Assembly: GCA_026724425.1 (NCBI GenBank)
Contig: JAIUCV010000569.1
Span: forward strand, 62,001-126,000
DNA: 64,000 bases
DNA from: Erythrophleum ivorense
Lineage: Eukaryota > Streptophyta > Magnoliopsida > Fabales > Fabaceae
Reading direction: 5' to 3'
Shown: positions 12,557 to 24,470 of the stretch, in pieces
Numbering within the stretch: the first letter of the stretch is position 1
How the letters are laid out: each line of letters opens with the position of its first letter
Translations under genes and position numbers: made by a program
Notes under the pieces: generated by a model
Databases searched by the model: none
What the model was told of the DNA's origin: nothing
The model's input: the letters and a program-made list of their open reading frames with translations, nothing else

Positions 12557-13156
12557 CCAATCCACTTGCTTGGCAAGCCTTTATATGCTATGTATGACTT
12601 TCTCAAATGATGAAAATGCCTCTTGAATGTTTGCACATGTTAACATGACCATACATGCATTTATGAGACTTGTTTGCATCCATTATGTATGATTGAATGG
12701 GAGATGAGTTATTGAGATTCTTTAAATCTCATTTTGAATCTCATTCCCTCCTCTCCAATGATCTAACATGCTAAGTGGACTAAGTGGACAAGGTAATGGA
12801 AGCCAACCACCTTGAAGAGAAGTGATTAACACCAATATGTATGGTTTTTGCTCTTTGAAGCCATAATGATGCCTAATGATGTAAATTATTATTGTAAATG
12901 GTCTATGGCCTTTGGAACATATGTAATTATGATAATATGTTATATTTAAATGGGAGAATGTATTATGTGACCACTAGTATGCAAATTGATTATGCATGGG
13001 CAATATAGCTTCTTGAATTAGTTTATGGAATTATGCATATGTGTGGATGAGATGGCCAAGACGAGATGCATAAGGGTTGGGACCAATTGGGCAGCTCACA
13101 CAAGTCTAAATTATGCTTTTGGACTTGCCTAAGAGGTGCCAAACCCCAAGGAGGGG
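12557..13156 (+). mobile_element. Family A LTR copy 1, third piece, 3' truncated
   Basis: It continues copy 1 (CCACTTGCTTGGC) through the hairpin region at 12704-12745 to AGGTGCCAAACCCCAAGGA near 13150. There it joins abruptly to a reverse family A sequence. Copies elsewhere continue for roughly 0.8-1 kb beyond this point, so the end of copy 1 is missing. Confidence 0.7.
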
Positions 13157-13469
13157 GAGTAGTAGCTACCATGGGATGGAAGATTTATCTTGTTTTTCCT
13201 TATTTTCTCACTTGAATCTTGTCTTCTTTAGCCTCATCTCTTTAAATCCGAATTTTCTCATTAATTCCTCCTTTAAAACAGATTCATATACTTCAATATA
13301 ATCACAAGAAAGAAAGGGGATTGGAGAAGGAGAGATTTGGAAAGGAGAAAGCATAAAAAACTATTAAAATTTCATACCTTTTAGCTTGAATTTCTCCTCT
13401 TCTTCTTCCTCTTGTGCGCCACTCTTCCTAGGGTTTTTCTCTAGTTTGGGGTAGAAATATAATGGGCTG
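13157..13469 (-). mobile_element. 5' LTR of minus-strand element, family A, middle piece
   Basis: It matches the reverse family A copy around 11620-11900 (TTTAAATCCGAATTTTC and CCTAGGGTTTTTCTC). It is the continuation of the LTR piece ending at 4545, with about 150 bp lost at the junction. It is cut at 13470 by a family B LTR. Confidence 0.65.
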
Positions 13470-16400
13470 TGTAATGACTCTAACTTCTAATCATGATAAT
13501 TAAGCTCAAACATGTAATTAATAATCCTAAATCAATGTCTACAACCATTTAAATTAAACAATTTAAGAGAAAGTGAAGAAATTTGAACCTTAATGTCATT
13601 AGAGTCATTAACCCAACATTTACAAGCATTCATATATATGAGTGAAATAATTCTCCAATTAAAAGCCTTTAAATCTATTACCCATTGATTTTCAACTCAC
13701 AAAAACCTTCCACAAGTATCTCTAAATCATTTTTTAGCATTGCTATAGGAAAAACCAAGGTTTCTAAGTTAAAATGAGAAAATTTTGGACCTTAGTTGCG
13801 GCCAAATTCCTCTTTGCCGCAGCCAATTACTCTCAGGTTCACTCCATTCAACTTCACGGACTTCGCTGTGGCTAACTTAAAGCTTTGCCATGGCTAAACG
13901 ACCCTCTGTAGCCTTCCCAAGTTGCTCACTGATATTGGCTGTGGCCAATTCTACATTTTGCCATGGCTAATTATTCTTTGGAATACCACCAGGCTCGACT
14001 CTATCATTTAGCCACGGCCAATTTATTTTTCTCCACAGCTAATTCCTCTCTGTTACCTTCCTTGGGCAACTTTGTCACTTTTGGCCTAGGCCAACTAAAT
14101 TTTGGCCATGGCCAATTCTCTTATGTTCCTAAAACTCTCAAATTTTGTCCCATGCGATCCAATTCTCCCTCTAGGAACACTTAGGACCACTCTCCCTTAA
14201 TTTGTGAAACTCAAATGGTATTTATTTACTTGATTTACCTAGCTAATCTATCATTATCCACTTTAAGATTTAAGTATTGATTTCTACTCACCAAACTATC
14301 GCACATCAACAAATTTGATAATTTAGTGATAGCAAAATTGTTCCAACCACAAGGAGTGTAGGACCAAAGCTTAATGTTCATACAAGATCAAGTCACTCAT
14401 CCATTGTTAGCCAATTACAACCATAATGTTTAATTCCATGATAATATATTACATGTACAGTCCCTATACTTGGCAATTCATGATGCAATACGGGAATTAT
14501 ATAAAACCAGTAATCTAATTATACAATACAATCTGACAAGGCTTCCAAACCTATGTGCTACCAAATCATATAAAAAGCTTCCATTAATTTTCTCCTTGCC
14601 ACTAAAAGGTCCAGTCCCTGAAAATGTTAGCCCATAATTGGAGTGAGATATACAATCTCAGTAACAAGAGGTAAATTCCATATATATATATAGATTAATT
14701 AATACAATGCAATTTTATATCATCAATACTAGAATCATCAATTCAATTAGCAAATAAACTAGTTAAGCTACCAATGACTACTGTCCCATACTAGCAAGCA
14801 TACACAACATGTTAATGGCCAATAACACTGGGAGAGGTCCGTCCATGGCACCTACTCCATAATGAGCACAACCAGGGCTCAGTGCATCTAGGATCTGATC
14901 ACAACTCGGTGCTTGATTAAAGCACATGCATGGGTGGCAGCCGCACCACAGCTCCACCATGGACTCACAAGGTCCAATCACAATAACAATTCAAGTAGTT
15001 AACCAATCATTTAGCATTTCAAAATCAAGCATATGTAACAAATATCAGATTAACATGAGCATATACATGGAATTAGGAAAATAACCCTAGTTACCTCAAT
15101 GAAGCCAATTACTCTTCCTCTAGCTACCACCATGGTCCAAAGCATACCAAGTCTAACATAAGTACAATCATCATCATTTAACTATCATTAGCTAGGAATT
15201 TCCCTATCCACAGATTAATCTTAACAAGAGTTCATTGAGAGCTTCTTACCTAAGCTTCCTAATGATCTATTACACCAATTTAGGGTCTAGACATCAAAGC
15301 TCACCATGATTCACTCCCCACAACTCCATTTTCGCACATGTACAAACCATTCAGCAAAGGTCAATATAAAATGTGGGAATTCAACATATACACCTCACAA
15401 GAGAAGAGGGAACACTTACCCATACACCCAAGAGGTCAAATGGACTGAGTTAAGCCTTAACTACCAAGAACACACCATGGACCATCCTTAAAACTTGGAT
15501 TTTTGCACATGGAATCAGCCATATACCAAAGTCAGCTTATAACATGAAATCTAAGCAAGATTACATCATAAAATGAAAGCAAACACTTATCTTATGGTTC
15601 CACTAACTCTAAACTCCAAAAATCTTGTAAGGAATCACCCAGACACCAAGTTTTAGATTTGAGAAGCAGATGAAAATGCCTAAAATTAGAAACTAATTAG
15701 ACCAAAATGAAGAGGAGAATGAGAGGGACATATTTTATATAGATTACCTTGACCAAATCTTCCTTTAAAAGTAAGAAATGGTGGAGGAATGCAGAAAAAA
15801 CTAGTCCCTCTTCTAACATGCGAATTTCTTCTTCTTGTTCTACAAAAAATGAATGCCTTGGCAGCCAAATGGGTGGAAAGAAGACTTCTTAAGGTTTTAG
15901 TGCAAATGGGCTGGTCCAATGGACCTATTATTCTTGGTGGGCTGATGCTTAACATATTGGGCCAAGGTTTATTAAGTTGGGCTGCAGAATTTTTAATGTT
16001 AGGGATAGAGTGTGTTGATCCAATAGTCTAAGACCTATTTGGACTCACTTCTCCAAGTTTGGGTGAAGGCTAAAGAGGCTCTTATCTCACTTAAATTCAC
16101 TAATAAGTTTTGGGCTTTCCAGAAAATTTAAGTTAAGTCCACAAGGAGACTAGTATTGGGCTTTCCTACTAAGCTCATGGCCTAATTGGGCTTTTACCTC
16201 ACTAAACCCAATTAGGCCAATGCTAAGTGGTTTCTCTCTTGGGCCAAGTCTCACAATAAGAAATTGGGTCTCCATTAGTCTCTAGCCGTGGCCTACTTAA
16301 TTTAATTTGTGCCTAGATGAGGTTTCTAACCCAATTAAATCTCAAACCCATATTAATAATTTATCTCTCTATAATTTCTATTCACATAACTTGTCCAATT

Positions 16401-16471
16401 ATTTCGTAATAATTATTCTTAATTAGTCTAGATCCATGATCAACACCTTAATTAAATTTTGGGGTATTACA
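13470..16471 (-). mobile_element. Family B solo LTR (3002 bp), reverse
   Basis: On the minus strand it starts TGTAATACCCCAAAATTTAA at 16471 and ends AGAGTCATTACA at 13470. The flanks GGCTG (13465-13469) and GACTA (16472-16476) could be an old 5-bp duplication with two changes. Removing the insert rejoins a family A LTR. It contains the GC-rich motif array (13795-14115), a hairpin at 14641-14664 and the conserved segment at 14810-14975. There is no pol, so it reads as a solo LTR. Short frames inside it, such as 14778-14981, are discussed under findings. Confidence 0.8.
13795..14115 (-). repeat. GC-rich motif array in family B LTR
   Basis: Irregularly spaced variants of GCGGCCAA, GCCGCAGCCAATTA and GCCATGGCTAA recur about every 30-60 bp in otherwise AT-rich DNA. 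Equivalent arrays lie at 40180-40640, 42990-43460 and 46165-46495. Confidence 0.6.
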
Positions 16472-17105
16472 GACTAAATGAAGGAGGAAATGGGACGCCA
16501 CTTATATATATGAAGGAGGAAGAAAGACATTTCAAAAATTCTCGTTTTGTCCTTTATTCTTGGCATTTTCATTTCTTGTTCATTTTAGCTCCTTTTTAAG
16601 AACCTTCTTTTCCATTGTGAAATTTAGGTTCCCAATTTAGTAAAATTTCTTTGGAATCACTTGAATTGGAGCTAAAACCTTCCTTAAAAAATCTATTAAA
16701 GTTTGGGTGCATCGACATTAGAAAACGTCCATCGGAGGGGCTTTAGCTATCCCGGGGCTTCCCATGGTTTTCAGTGCCTCTAAGAACCCTAGAGAACTCA
16801 AAACTTTCATTTAAAAAGCCCTCCTGTGTGAATTCCAAAATTTGCTCGAAATGACGAAAATGCCCTTACATTTCATCAACCTTTCGTCATAATTCGTTTA
16901 TTCATTCTAGCTCCATTTTTCTATCTGTCTGAGCCTAGGATTCGTATTTTTAGAAGTCTAGAAAATTTCTTAAATTTTTTTGGGACCTTAACTAATTCAT
17001 TTTGGGGGACTTGCTTTTGTATCTAGTGAATTTTGTTTGTTTACGGAGAAACTGTACGTTACGTTTCTCACGTTTTCTCTCATTTTTAGAAGACCGGATA
17101 TTACA
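16472..17105 (-). mobile_element. 5' LTR of minus-strand element, family A, U3 piece
   Basis: On the minus strand it begins TGTAATATCCGGTCTTC at 17105. The TATA region (16499-16511) is 600 bp from that start. It completes the LTR whose other pieces are at 2024-4545 and 13157-13469. The right flank begins ATATA, the expected position of a TSD whose partner lies outside the window. Confidence 0.75.
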
Positions 17106-19293
17106 ATATAATGCTGCATAAATTTCTAACTATCACAAATGGGCTCCAAAATTTACAAAATAAATATCTGCATAATCCAGATAGTATGTAGAACACATTA
17201 GACCACATAAATCATTTAAAACATATCAAATAATATGGGTAAAAATTTAAGAATTTCTTGGTCAACACTTTTTCTAAAAAATTTGACTTTTTATATCATA
17301 GACCTTATTTTTGATGTTGATTAACCTAATTTAGTTGGATTTTTGAAAACTCTTCCCTAGGTATGTGAGGTGGGTTTGGTCGAGCCTATATACCAAAGAG
17401 AACATGTGATTTTGTTTCATTTTTATGTTACCTAATGGTCATCCATACATATTAAAGGGAGATAAACAAAAGCCCTCAATCAATTTCTAGAAATTCCTTG
17501 TATATTCTACAATTTTCTCAAGTTAAAATTCAAGGGTTTCTTGCCAAATTCTTCATGAAAATCAAAGTTATATTAATCTTTGTCTTCCTTAGACTTCTTC
17601 CCATTATTCTCCCATTTAATTTCTTGTCAATTCCTCCCATGGCTTCTTGAAATACAAAGTTTCATGGTTTGTGGAAAAATTGCTAAGAATAGGAATTTTT
17701 TTGAATCACATGAATCTATAAGCTATATATATATATGATTTGTCCATCTTTTCTTAGCTTGAATTCATGGGAACAACAAAATCTCCCATCTCATCTTGCC
17801 ATGGTCGAAACTTAGAGAGGAAGAGGAAAGAAACATTCTTGGAGAAAAAATAGGAAAAAAAACAAGAAGAAGAAAGTTCATCTATGTTACCTTGATTCTA
17901 CGGTGTTTGTTTTCTTTAGTAGCCTTTCTTCCTTTCCTTTTTTCTTCTTTTTCCTTCTCCTTGGCTGAGCTCTTCCTCCTTCTTGTTCTTCTTGTCCTTA
18001 CTGAATTGTGTGTGTTTTTTGTGTGCGAGTGTGGCATGAAGAATGTGTGTGTTTTTGTAAGTTTTATTTACAAATGGACAGCAAAGATTTGTTATGTTTT
18101 ATGATGTTAAATCTATGCCCTTGAATTTATTGGATGGCTATGATTAAATATTGATTTGAGGTTTAATATGGACCTTTGGATTAGATCAAGGGTTGTGATT
18201 TAATATTAAAAAGTAGAGAAATCTAAGCCATTGGATTGCATCAACGGTTAAGATTGCATCACATTTTATAGATGAATAATAAATGTTAGATTTAACAATA
18301 TTTTATTTTAGTCATGATTGCTTTCCTCATTTTATGTGAAGGTTATCTTTGCATTTATTACGCCTAAGTTAGCGTCTATGTTATCCTTATGTTAGCGATA
18401 ACTTTTTTGTAAAGCATGAGATTTACTCAGATTTGCTTATGTAAGCTTATGTCATCACTTCGTAGTTCATTCAATCTCCAGAATCTTCTTAATACATGTG
18501 GTGCCACATGTCCTGCTTCTTGTCCAAGGCACCACATTAGCTCTTTTATAGCCCAATTTACAAAAATGCCAATGTTTGACCAATATTTCTTATCATAGGT
18601 TCTCTATAATATTTTATTTAGCCTGTGTTCTTTGAGTTTCCTGAGTTTTCTACTATATTTTAATATTATTTAGGCCTATATGGGTCATTTAATGTCTTTG
18701 ACCATATATTTTATTATTATTATTTATGTTTTTAATATTTTATTATTTTAGGGTCCAAATGACCGTTTGCCCCTAATAGTAACATAACAAATAAGCACCT
18801 CTGTTCATTTTTTGTTTGTCTTCTTTGTAACTCCATATTTTCAGATTCCATCATCACCATCTGGTAGATCTTTCTGCATAAAAATTTCTGAGATAATTAA
18901 CTTGAGCTTAGGGGTGTAGTTCATCTCCGTATAAGATTTTAATCTTTTGGGGCCATTTTTTGGTCCTAACAACTTTAGAATTTTACAGAATGAATTTTAT
19001 AATTTTCTGTGTATTTTTTCCTAACTATTGATATATATATATATATATAGGACTAATTTTGAATTCCTCTTTCTTCTAGAAAAATCATCAAAGTTTGTCC
19101 AGGTGACAAATAATGATTTTGCCCCTAAGTCCCCTAGACCTCTCTAAAATCTCAAAAACTTCTATGGGTCCTATTCATCTTATACTTTTCATATACAAAG
19201 TTAGTTCATTCAAATTCATCTTATTAAAGTTTAATAAATTCATTACATAAAATAGTAAATAATTAGAAAATCTTAATTTGTAGGGATGTTACA
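17106..19293 (-). mobile_element. 3' LTR of chromovirus copy 1 (partial)
   Basis: On the minus strand an LTR start (TGTAACATCCCTAC) at 19293 directly follows a polypurine tract, so this is the 3' LTR of the pol fragment at 19294-20645. A TA-dinucleotide tract at about 19029-19050 gives a TATA-like region roughly 245 bp from the start, closer than in family A. The far end is cut at 17105 by another element. A degenerate repeat with CCAATGGCTTAGATTT-like units lies at 18110-18290. The frame at 17796-18104 is low-complexity and not a recognised protein. Confidence 0.6.
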
Positions 19294-19312
19294 TTTCTCC
19301 CTCCCTTTTAAA
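19294..19312 (-). other. Polypurine tract of chromovirus copy 1
   Basis: The minus strand reads AAAAGGGAGGGAGAAA immediately before the LTR start TGTAACATCC. This is the plus-strand DNA priming site expected at the 3' end of an LTR retrotransposon. Confidence 0.75.
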
Positions 19313-20645
19313 AATTTTGCCCTCAAAATTTGAAATATGTACCTAAATTAAATAATTCTGGATACTTTTTCACATCTTTTCTTCCATTTCCCATGTGGCT
19401 TCTTTAGGTGTCATTCCTTCCCATGCCACTTTCACCAAAGGAATTGTCTTATTCCTTAATTATTTCTTGTCAGTGTCCAAAATTGATATTGGTCTTATGG
19501 TATATGTTAAATTTTCCTGAAACTATACCGATTCATTATTTAAGACATGTGAAGGATCAGGAATATACTTCCTCAATTAGGATACATGGACATCATGAAT
19601 GTTTGACAAGTGAGGTGGTAAGGCTAGTTGATAAGTTATTGAACCAATTCTTTTGAGAATTTGGTAAGGACCAATGTATCAAGGTTACTTTTTAGTTTGA
19701 ATAGCTCTCCTATGCTAGTGGTATGAGTAACTTTAAGAAAAACATAGTCTCCTTCATTGAATTCTACAGGTCTTCTTCTTTGATCAGAGTAACTTTTTTA
19801 CCTACTTTGAGTTGTGAGTAACTTTTCTCTAATTTTCTTAACTTGATCTGTGGTTCGTTGAACTAACTTAGGTCCTAGTAAAGACCTTTCTCTAGCACAC
19901 ACAAGGGATCTACACTTATGTTTATACAAAGTTTCATAAGGAGCCATCCCAGTATTTAAATGGTAACTGTTGTTATAGGCAAACTTTGCTAACGGTAAAT
20001 ACCTATCCCAGTTTCCCTTTTGTTCCATCATACAAGCTCTAAGAATATCTTCTAAGGCTTGAATGGTTCTCTCAGTTTGTCCATCAATCTGAAGGTGATA
20101 AGCTGTACTAAGGCATAATCTAGTTCTAAAAGCAACTTGAAAATATTTCCAAGATTAGGAAGTGAATCTAAGATTCCTATATGAAATAATGCTAGAAGGC
20201 ACTCCATGTAACCTCACAATCTCTTTTATATACAATTGAGCCAATCTATCTGAAGAATAGGTAGTCTTTACGGGTAAGAAGTGAGTTGATTTGGTCAGTC
20301 TATCTATAATGACCTAAATGGCATTATATCCTAACTAGGTTCTAGGTAATCCCATCATAAAATCCATAGATATATTGTCTTATTTCCACTTAGGGATTTC
20401 TAAAGGTTACAGCAGTCTTGAAGGTTTCTTATGTTCTATTTTCACCTTCTGACACACTAAACATCTAGACACAAATTCAGCTATATCTTTCTTCATTTTT
20501 TGCCACCAATAAAATTTCTTAAGATCATGGTACATCTTTGTGGATCCAGGATGAATGGTATATTTACTTTTATGAGCTTCTTCTAGAATCAATTTCCTTA
20601 ATTCTCCATTAGGGACACATAATCTACCTTGGAACATTATAGTTT
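19313..20645 (-). pseudogene. Gypsy/chromovirus pol 3' part: integrase and chromodomain (broken)
   Basis: Reading the minus strand downward: the integrase zinc-binding region is at about 20407-20640 (FQGRLCVPN, then histidines in HKSKYTIHPG and MYHDL, then CLVCQK). The decayed catalytic core lies at about 20035-20400, and the integrase C-terminal part at 19798-20031 (YLPLAKFAYNNSYH, KCRS). A chromodomain follows at about 19330-19480 (LRNKTIPLVKVAWEG, EATWEMEE, KKYPELF). The chromodomain marks a plant chromovirus. In-frame stops, such as one before KKYPELF, show it is dead. Reverse transcriptase, protease and gag are absent because the element is cut at 20646 by a family A-like LTR. Confidence 0.88.
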
Positions 20646-22515
20646 TGTAACATCTGGTATTTTGTAAAAAACATCGAAATGAGTCAGTTTGGAAAGCAAG
20701 TCCATTGAAATGAGAGATTTGAGGCAAAAAAAATAGAATAAAATTTAAAATAATGAAAAATGAGGTTCCAAGGTCAGAGATGCTTGAAAACCCAAACTAG
20801 GGTAGTTTAATAAAATGGTTGAAAGTGTAGTGGCATTTTCGTAAATATGAGCACTTTTTGGAAAAATTACATAAGGGCTTTTTAAATGGAAAATTTGAGC
20901 TTTCTTAGGTTTTCAAAGGCCTTGAAAACTGTGAGAACTCCCGAAATAGTAAAAACCTCTTCGGTGTACATTTTTTTAGCGTCAGTTACCCAAATGTTGA
21001 CCTCTTCATTTGGGAAGGTTTTAAATCCAAATTAAATGATTCCAAAGTTATTTTATAAATTAGAGGACCTAAGTTTTATGATGGAAAAGATGATTCTTGA
21101 AAAGGAGCTAAAATGAGCCTAAAATGAATAAGCCAAGAGAAAGGACGTAGATAAAATTTTTAATGATGATTTTTTTCCCATTGGGTTTATATTAGGCATC
21201 CCACTTCTGCCCTCCCTTAACTAACCCTTTGTTCTATCCAAAATAGAGAGAGAGACTAGGGAGAAGGATGCATAAGAAGAATCTTCAATGGAGGAGAAAA
21301 ACAAGGCAAAAGGTATGGAAAAATCAAGCTTCTACCTTCTTTAAAGTTGTTTTCCTCCTTCCTACCTCCCTTTCCATGGTTTTGGTTACTTATATAGGTC
21401 TATTTTGGGGGTGATTCAGAGGGGAAAGGTTAGACTTTGAAGGAGAAGGCTTTAGCAAGGGAAAAAGCTTATAGAGGAGGCTTGGAATCAAGGTAATTTC
21501 ATTCCTTTTCTTGCCTTCTTCTTGTTGCTCTCTTTGTGTGTGGGTTTGGTCAAATTGAGAACTCATAGGAAGGGATTTATTCTGACCAAGAATAAGCATG
21601 AAACTTAGATTTTAGACTATGGGAAGCTAGGAAATGCAAAGAAACCCAAAGGGAAACCATTGAAAATTAAGATCAAAAAGCTAGGGATTATGGAAGTATT
21701 GTAAAATCTGATTTTATCCAAGGGTGTTCTAGGTGATGTGAGGATTTATATGTGTTCCTAAGACCCCTAGGAAGCCTCCCAAGTGTCTCCTCCTTCAAGG
21801 AAAAATTTAAAACTCCATGATCCCAAAACCATGTATAAGTCTCGACCAAGCTTGAAGGAAGGACCAAGAGAGTGTTTTCAAATCTTCTAAGCTTAGTTTG
21901 GGTCTATATATGATAGAAGAAGATGAGAGGAAGGCTTGGAAAAATTTTAAAAGCCATAGATTGAGAGTTGGAGCTATAGGTTCCATAATATAACATAATA
22001 AAGCAACATATAATAGACTCTTCAAAATGGTTGTGTGAAGGCTCCAAGAAGTCTAAATGGAGCCAAGAGTCATAGGTTGAAGGAAAGAATAGAACCAAGA
22101 TCTTAAATTCTTGTAGTTGCTTCATTAGTTCCTTTATGGAATCATATTTGATCCATTTAAGAAAGTAGGCTTCCCTTAATTGTGTGCGGTGTTAGAGTTT
22201 GTTTCAAGAGTGTAATTGGGCTCTATTTGATGTGTCTAGCCAAAGGAATCCCACTCCACCCACTTGCAAGTGTGTAGCCAAAGGAAGAGAAGAAAAATCA
22301 AGGGAAAGTGTGTGTGTTTGCATTCAAGGTAGCTCTCTAACCTTTCTCTCATGTATACTTAGTTGTTTTCTTGTCTTTAGATGTGTATGTATGATTTTAC
22401 TATAAGAAATGTTTCTAGTGATTTTCTACCTGTCATGGTACCATTATGTGCATAATATGTATTTTTATGAATGTTGTTTGGCTTGAATAAGCTTGGTGAA
22501 GCCAAAAGTCCCATA
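20646..22515 (+). mobile_element. Family A-like LTR fragment inserted in chromovirus copy 1
   Basis: It starts TGTAACATCTGG at 20646, inside the integrase frame of the element to its left. It follows family A order: AAGCAAGTCC block, TATA-like TTTATATTAGG near 21187 (about 540 bp in), AAAGGTATGG near 21310 and TTCAAGGTAGCTCTC near 22324. It stops near 22515, where the G-rich repeat begins, so its 3' part is lost and no TSD can be checked. It diverges from the other family A copies and may be a subfamily. Confidence 0.7.
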
Positions 22516-22665
22516 CATAGTGTTTGGTTTAACCAAGGGGAGGGAGGGGAGGGGAGGGAAGGGGTTTTAATGATACCTTGTTTGGTTCATCCAAAGGGGA
22601 GGGGAGGGGAAGGATTTTAATGAAACCTTGTTTGGTTCAGGAGGGGAGGGGAGGGGAGGGGAGAT
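22516..22665 (+). repeat. G-rich tandem repeat (about three units)
   Basis: Three imperfect units share TGTTTGGTTYA, then runs such as GGGGAGGGGAGGGG, then TTTTAATGAWACCT. The G-runs (four or more per unit) could form G-quadruplexes on the plus strand. The unit resembles no mobile-element terminus that I can name with confidence. Confidence 0.6.
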
Positions 22666-23585
22666 AAAATTAAATGGATAATTATACCTTTGTGACATTA
22701 GAATTAAATTTTTTTGTTTCTAAAATATTTTTATAGAAAAAAGGCTTTTCCTTGCTTTCTATTATAGAAAATAATTTTTCTTGATTTCGATTCAAAATTT
22801 TCTTTTATTTTCATAAAAAATTATCTTGAATTATTTTCATAAAAAATTTTCATATACCCTTATGAATCGATAGGTCATCTTTGCTTTTAGAAAGCATACC
22901 ATTTTGCCAGCAATGAGGAAGAAGAGCCCTGCAAAATGTGAATGAAATTGAATAAAGGAAGGGAAGAACCAGAGAATGGCAATTGGGAGCCATAGACTCA
23001 AGGAAAACTGCGGAGACAAAATAACAAATGGCGATCCTTGTTTTCAGGAGCCATGAGAGGTGGAGCTTTGAGAAGAAATAGACAGTGGGTAAAAAATAGA
23101 AGTTGAGGGAGAAATTAAAGGGGTAAGTGTGTGCCTATCTATTTTTCTTCCCATCAATGTGTCACCATTATTTTTATTTTATGCTTCCCATATGAATTTC
23201 TAGTAAGGTGCCAACATGTTCTAAAATATTAGACGCGGGCCATTTAAATCTTCAGTATTCTTATTCTACCAAATGATAAACAGGATCAATTTATATACTT
23301 TTTATATGTATATTTTTACTTGGCATTCTATTCGTACCTATATCGATGATCATTTAACATAATTATTAGAAAAAAGAGAAAGATAGGTAAATTTAAATTC
23401 ACTTATATGACATTTATGATCCACCATAGTGATTAATTTGGTAGGTCACACAAAACAATTTAAGACTGTAAAGAAAATTTTACCTAGATGATATAATTCC
23501 TGACAAGAAAATTAACCCAACAAGTTTAATATTTGTCTTCAGCTTAGTGGAATTGAATGAACAGGCTTTCCCAAAAAAAAAAAAA
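22666..23585. other. Unassigned AT-rich DNA
   Basis: No protein, RNA gene or repeat is recognised. The stretch lies downstream of the serine racemase relic on the minus strand and may be its decayed 3' region. The short frame at 22837-23019 has no recognisable motif. An A-tract lies near 23574-23585. Confidence 0.35.
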
Positions 23586-24170
23586 TAACAAGAGCAAGGT
23601 CAATTGCTCCACTTAGTTCTGAATCTCAAAATAGAGTTTTGTGGCTTTTATTATTTCACTATCTTCCATAGTTATAATGTCTTCAACAAGATCTTGTACG
23701 ACAGGCCTACTCCATGATAACATGAGCATGAAAAATATAAGCGAATTAACCAATGAAACTGGAATATGTTGACTTGATAAGTGAAGCTGAATAAGATTAA
23801 AATCAATACCACAAAATGGATGTTAAACGTATACATATTCCACTCCCTTCACGCCAAAAAAAAGTATTGTGTCCACAATGATGAGTGAACCCAAAACCTT
23901 ATTTTTCAATGCATAATCTTGATTAGTAGAGATTTGTCTTTATTACCAGGTAAAATCTCCAAGAAAAGCTCTAAGCCCATTAGCTATAGTATTGGTCTCA
24001 GGCAACATTATTATTCTCCTAGCTGCTTTAGATTGTGCAGCATCATCAGCCCCTTTAGGTTCAAAGCTCAGAGTTAAATACTATTTTGACAAATGTGTAG
24101 TAAATTGTGAACAACTGTGTCTATTTGTGGAGCTTGATCCAGAAGCTCCAAAGATATGGTACCCTGGCCA
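23586..24170 (-). pseudogene. Serine racemase (PLP fold-type II) gene relic
   Basis: Three minus-strand blocks match plant serine racemase in order. Block 1 (24170-24110) follows an acceptor TTCTTGCAG and encodes GQGTISLELLDQAPQIDT. Block 2 (about 24065-23947) encodes EPKGADDAAQSKAA, LPETNTIANGLRAF and LGDFT. A donor (CCTG|GTAATA) and an acceptor (TAG|GCCTG at 23706) then splice in phase to give W-PVVQDLVEDIITMED and SEIIKATKLYFEI. A last piece, SGAIDLALV, follows out of frame near 23612-23586. The family enzyme interconverts or dehydrates serine using pyridoxal phosphate. The glycine-rich phosphate-binding loop (SGGGLISG) expected between blocks 1 and 2 is missing, a stop follows block 3, and the upstream catalytic-lysine exons are not seen. 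The retained introns argue for a decayed gene copy rather than a processed pseudogene. Confidence 0.85.
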
Positions 24171-24470
24171 CTGCAAGAATGATCAAACATCTCAAAGTGC
24201 AATGATGAGGAAGGACAAACTCTAACTTATCCCTATAACATATGCATTTGTTATATATCAAGTTTCTGAAGTTGCATAAACCAGACATTGACAGGAATGC
24301 CAGAGGTCTCATAGCTTAGCAATCAAATCAGAAGGAAAAGATAAAAAAATGGTACTGAGAAAGAAAGAACAAAGAGGATAATAAGAATTGTGCATTATGA
24401 GATTGAGAAAGAGACCTTGTGTTGGTTGCTTTGCTACTACACACCCTAGTCACTTTTTGTTCACCTCATA
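24171..24470. other. Probable intron/flank of the serine racemase relic
   Basis: It lies just upstream (minus strand) of the first recognised exon and has the pyrimidine-rich run expected before the acceptor at 24171. No further exon is recognised. It ends with TCATA, the target site of the solo LTR that follows. Confidence 0.4.

Noticed and set aside
19029..19050. TA dinucleotide tract as a microsatellite of interest
   Set aside because: It sits where an LTR TATA region is expected and is too short to be notable.
20407..20727. First 25 or so residues of the 106-residue integrase frame
   Set aside because: They are read from the inserted family A-like LTR starting at 20646. Only the part from FQGRLCVPN onward is integrase.
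23992..24225. 77-residue plus-strand frame
   Set aside because: It is the antisense shadow of the serine racemase exons, which match on the minus strand in three ordered blocks.
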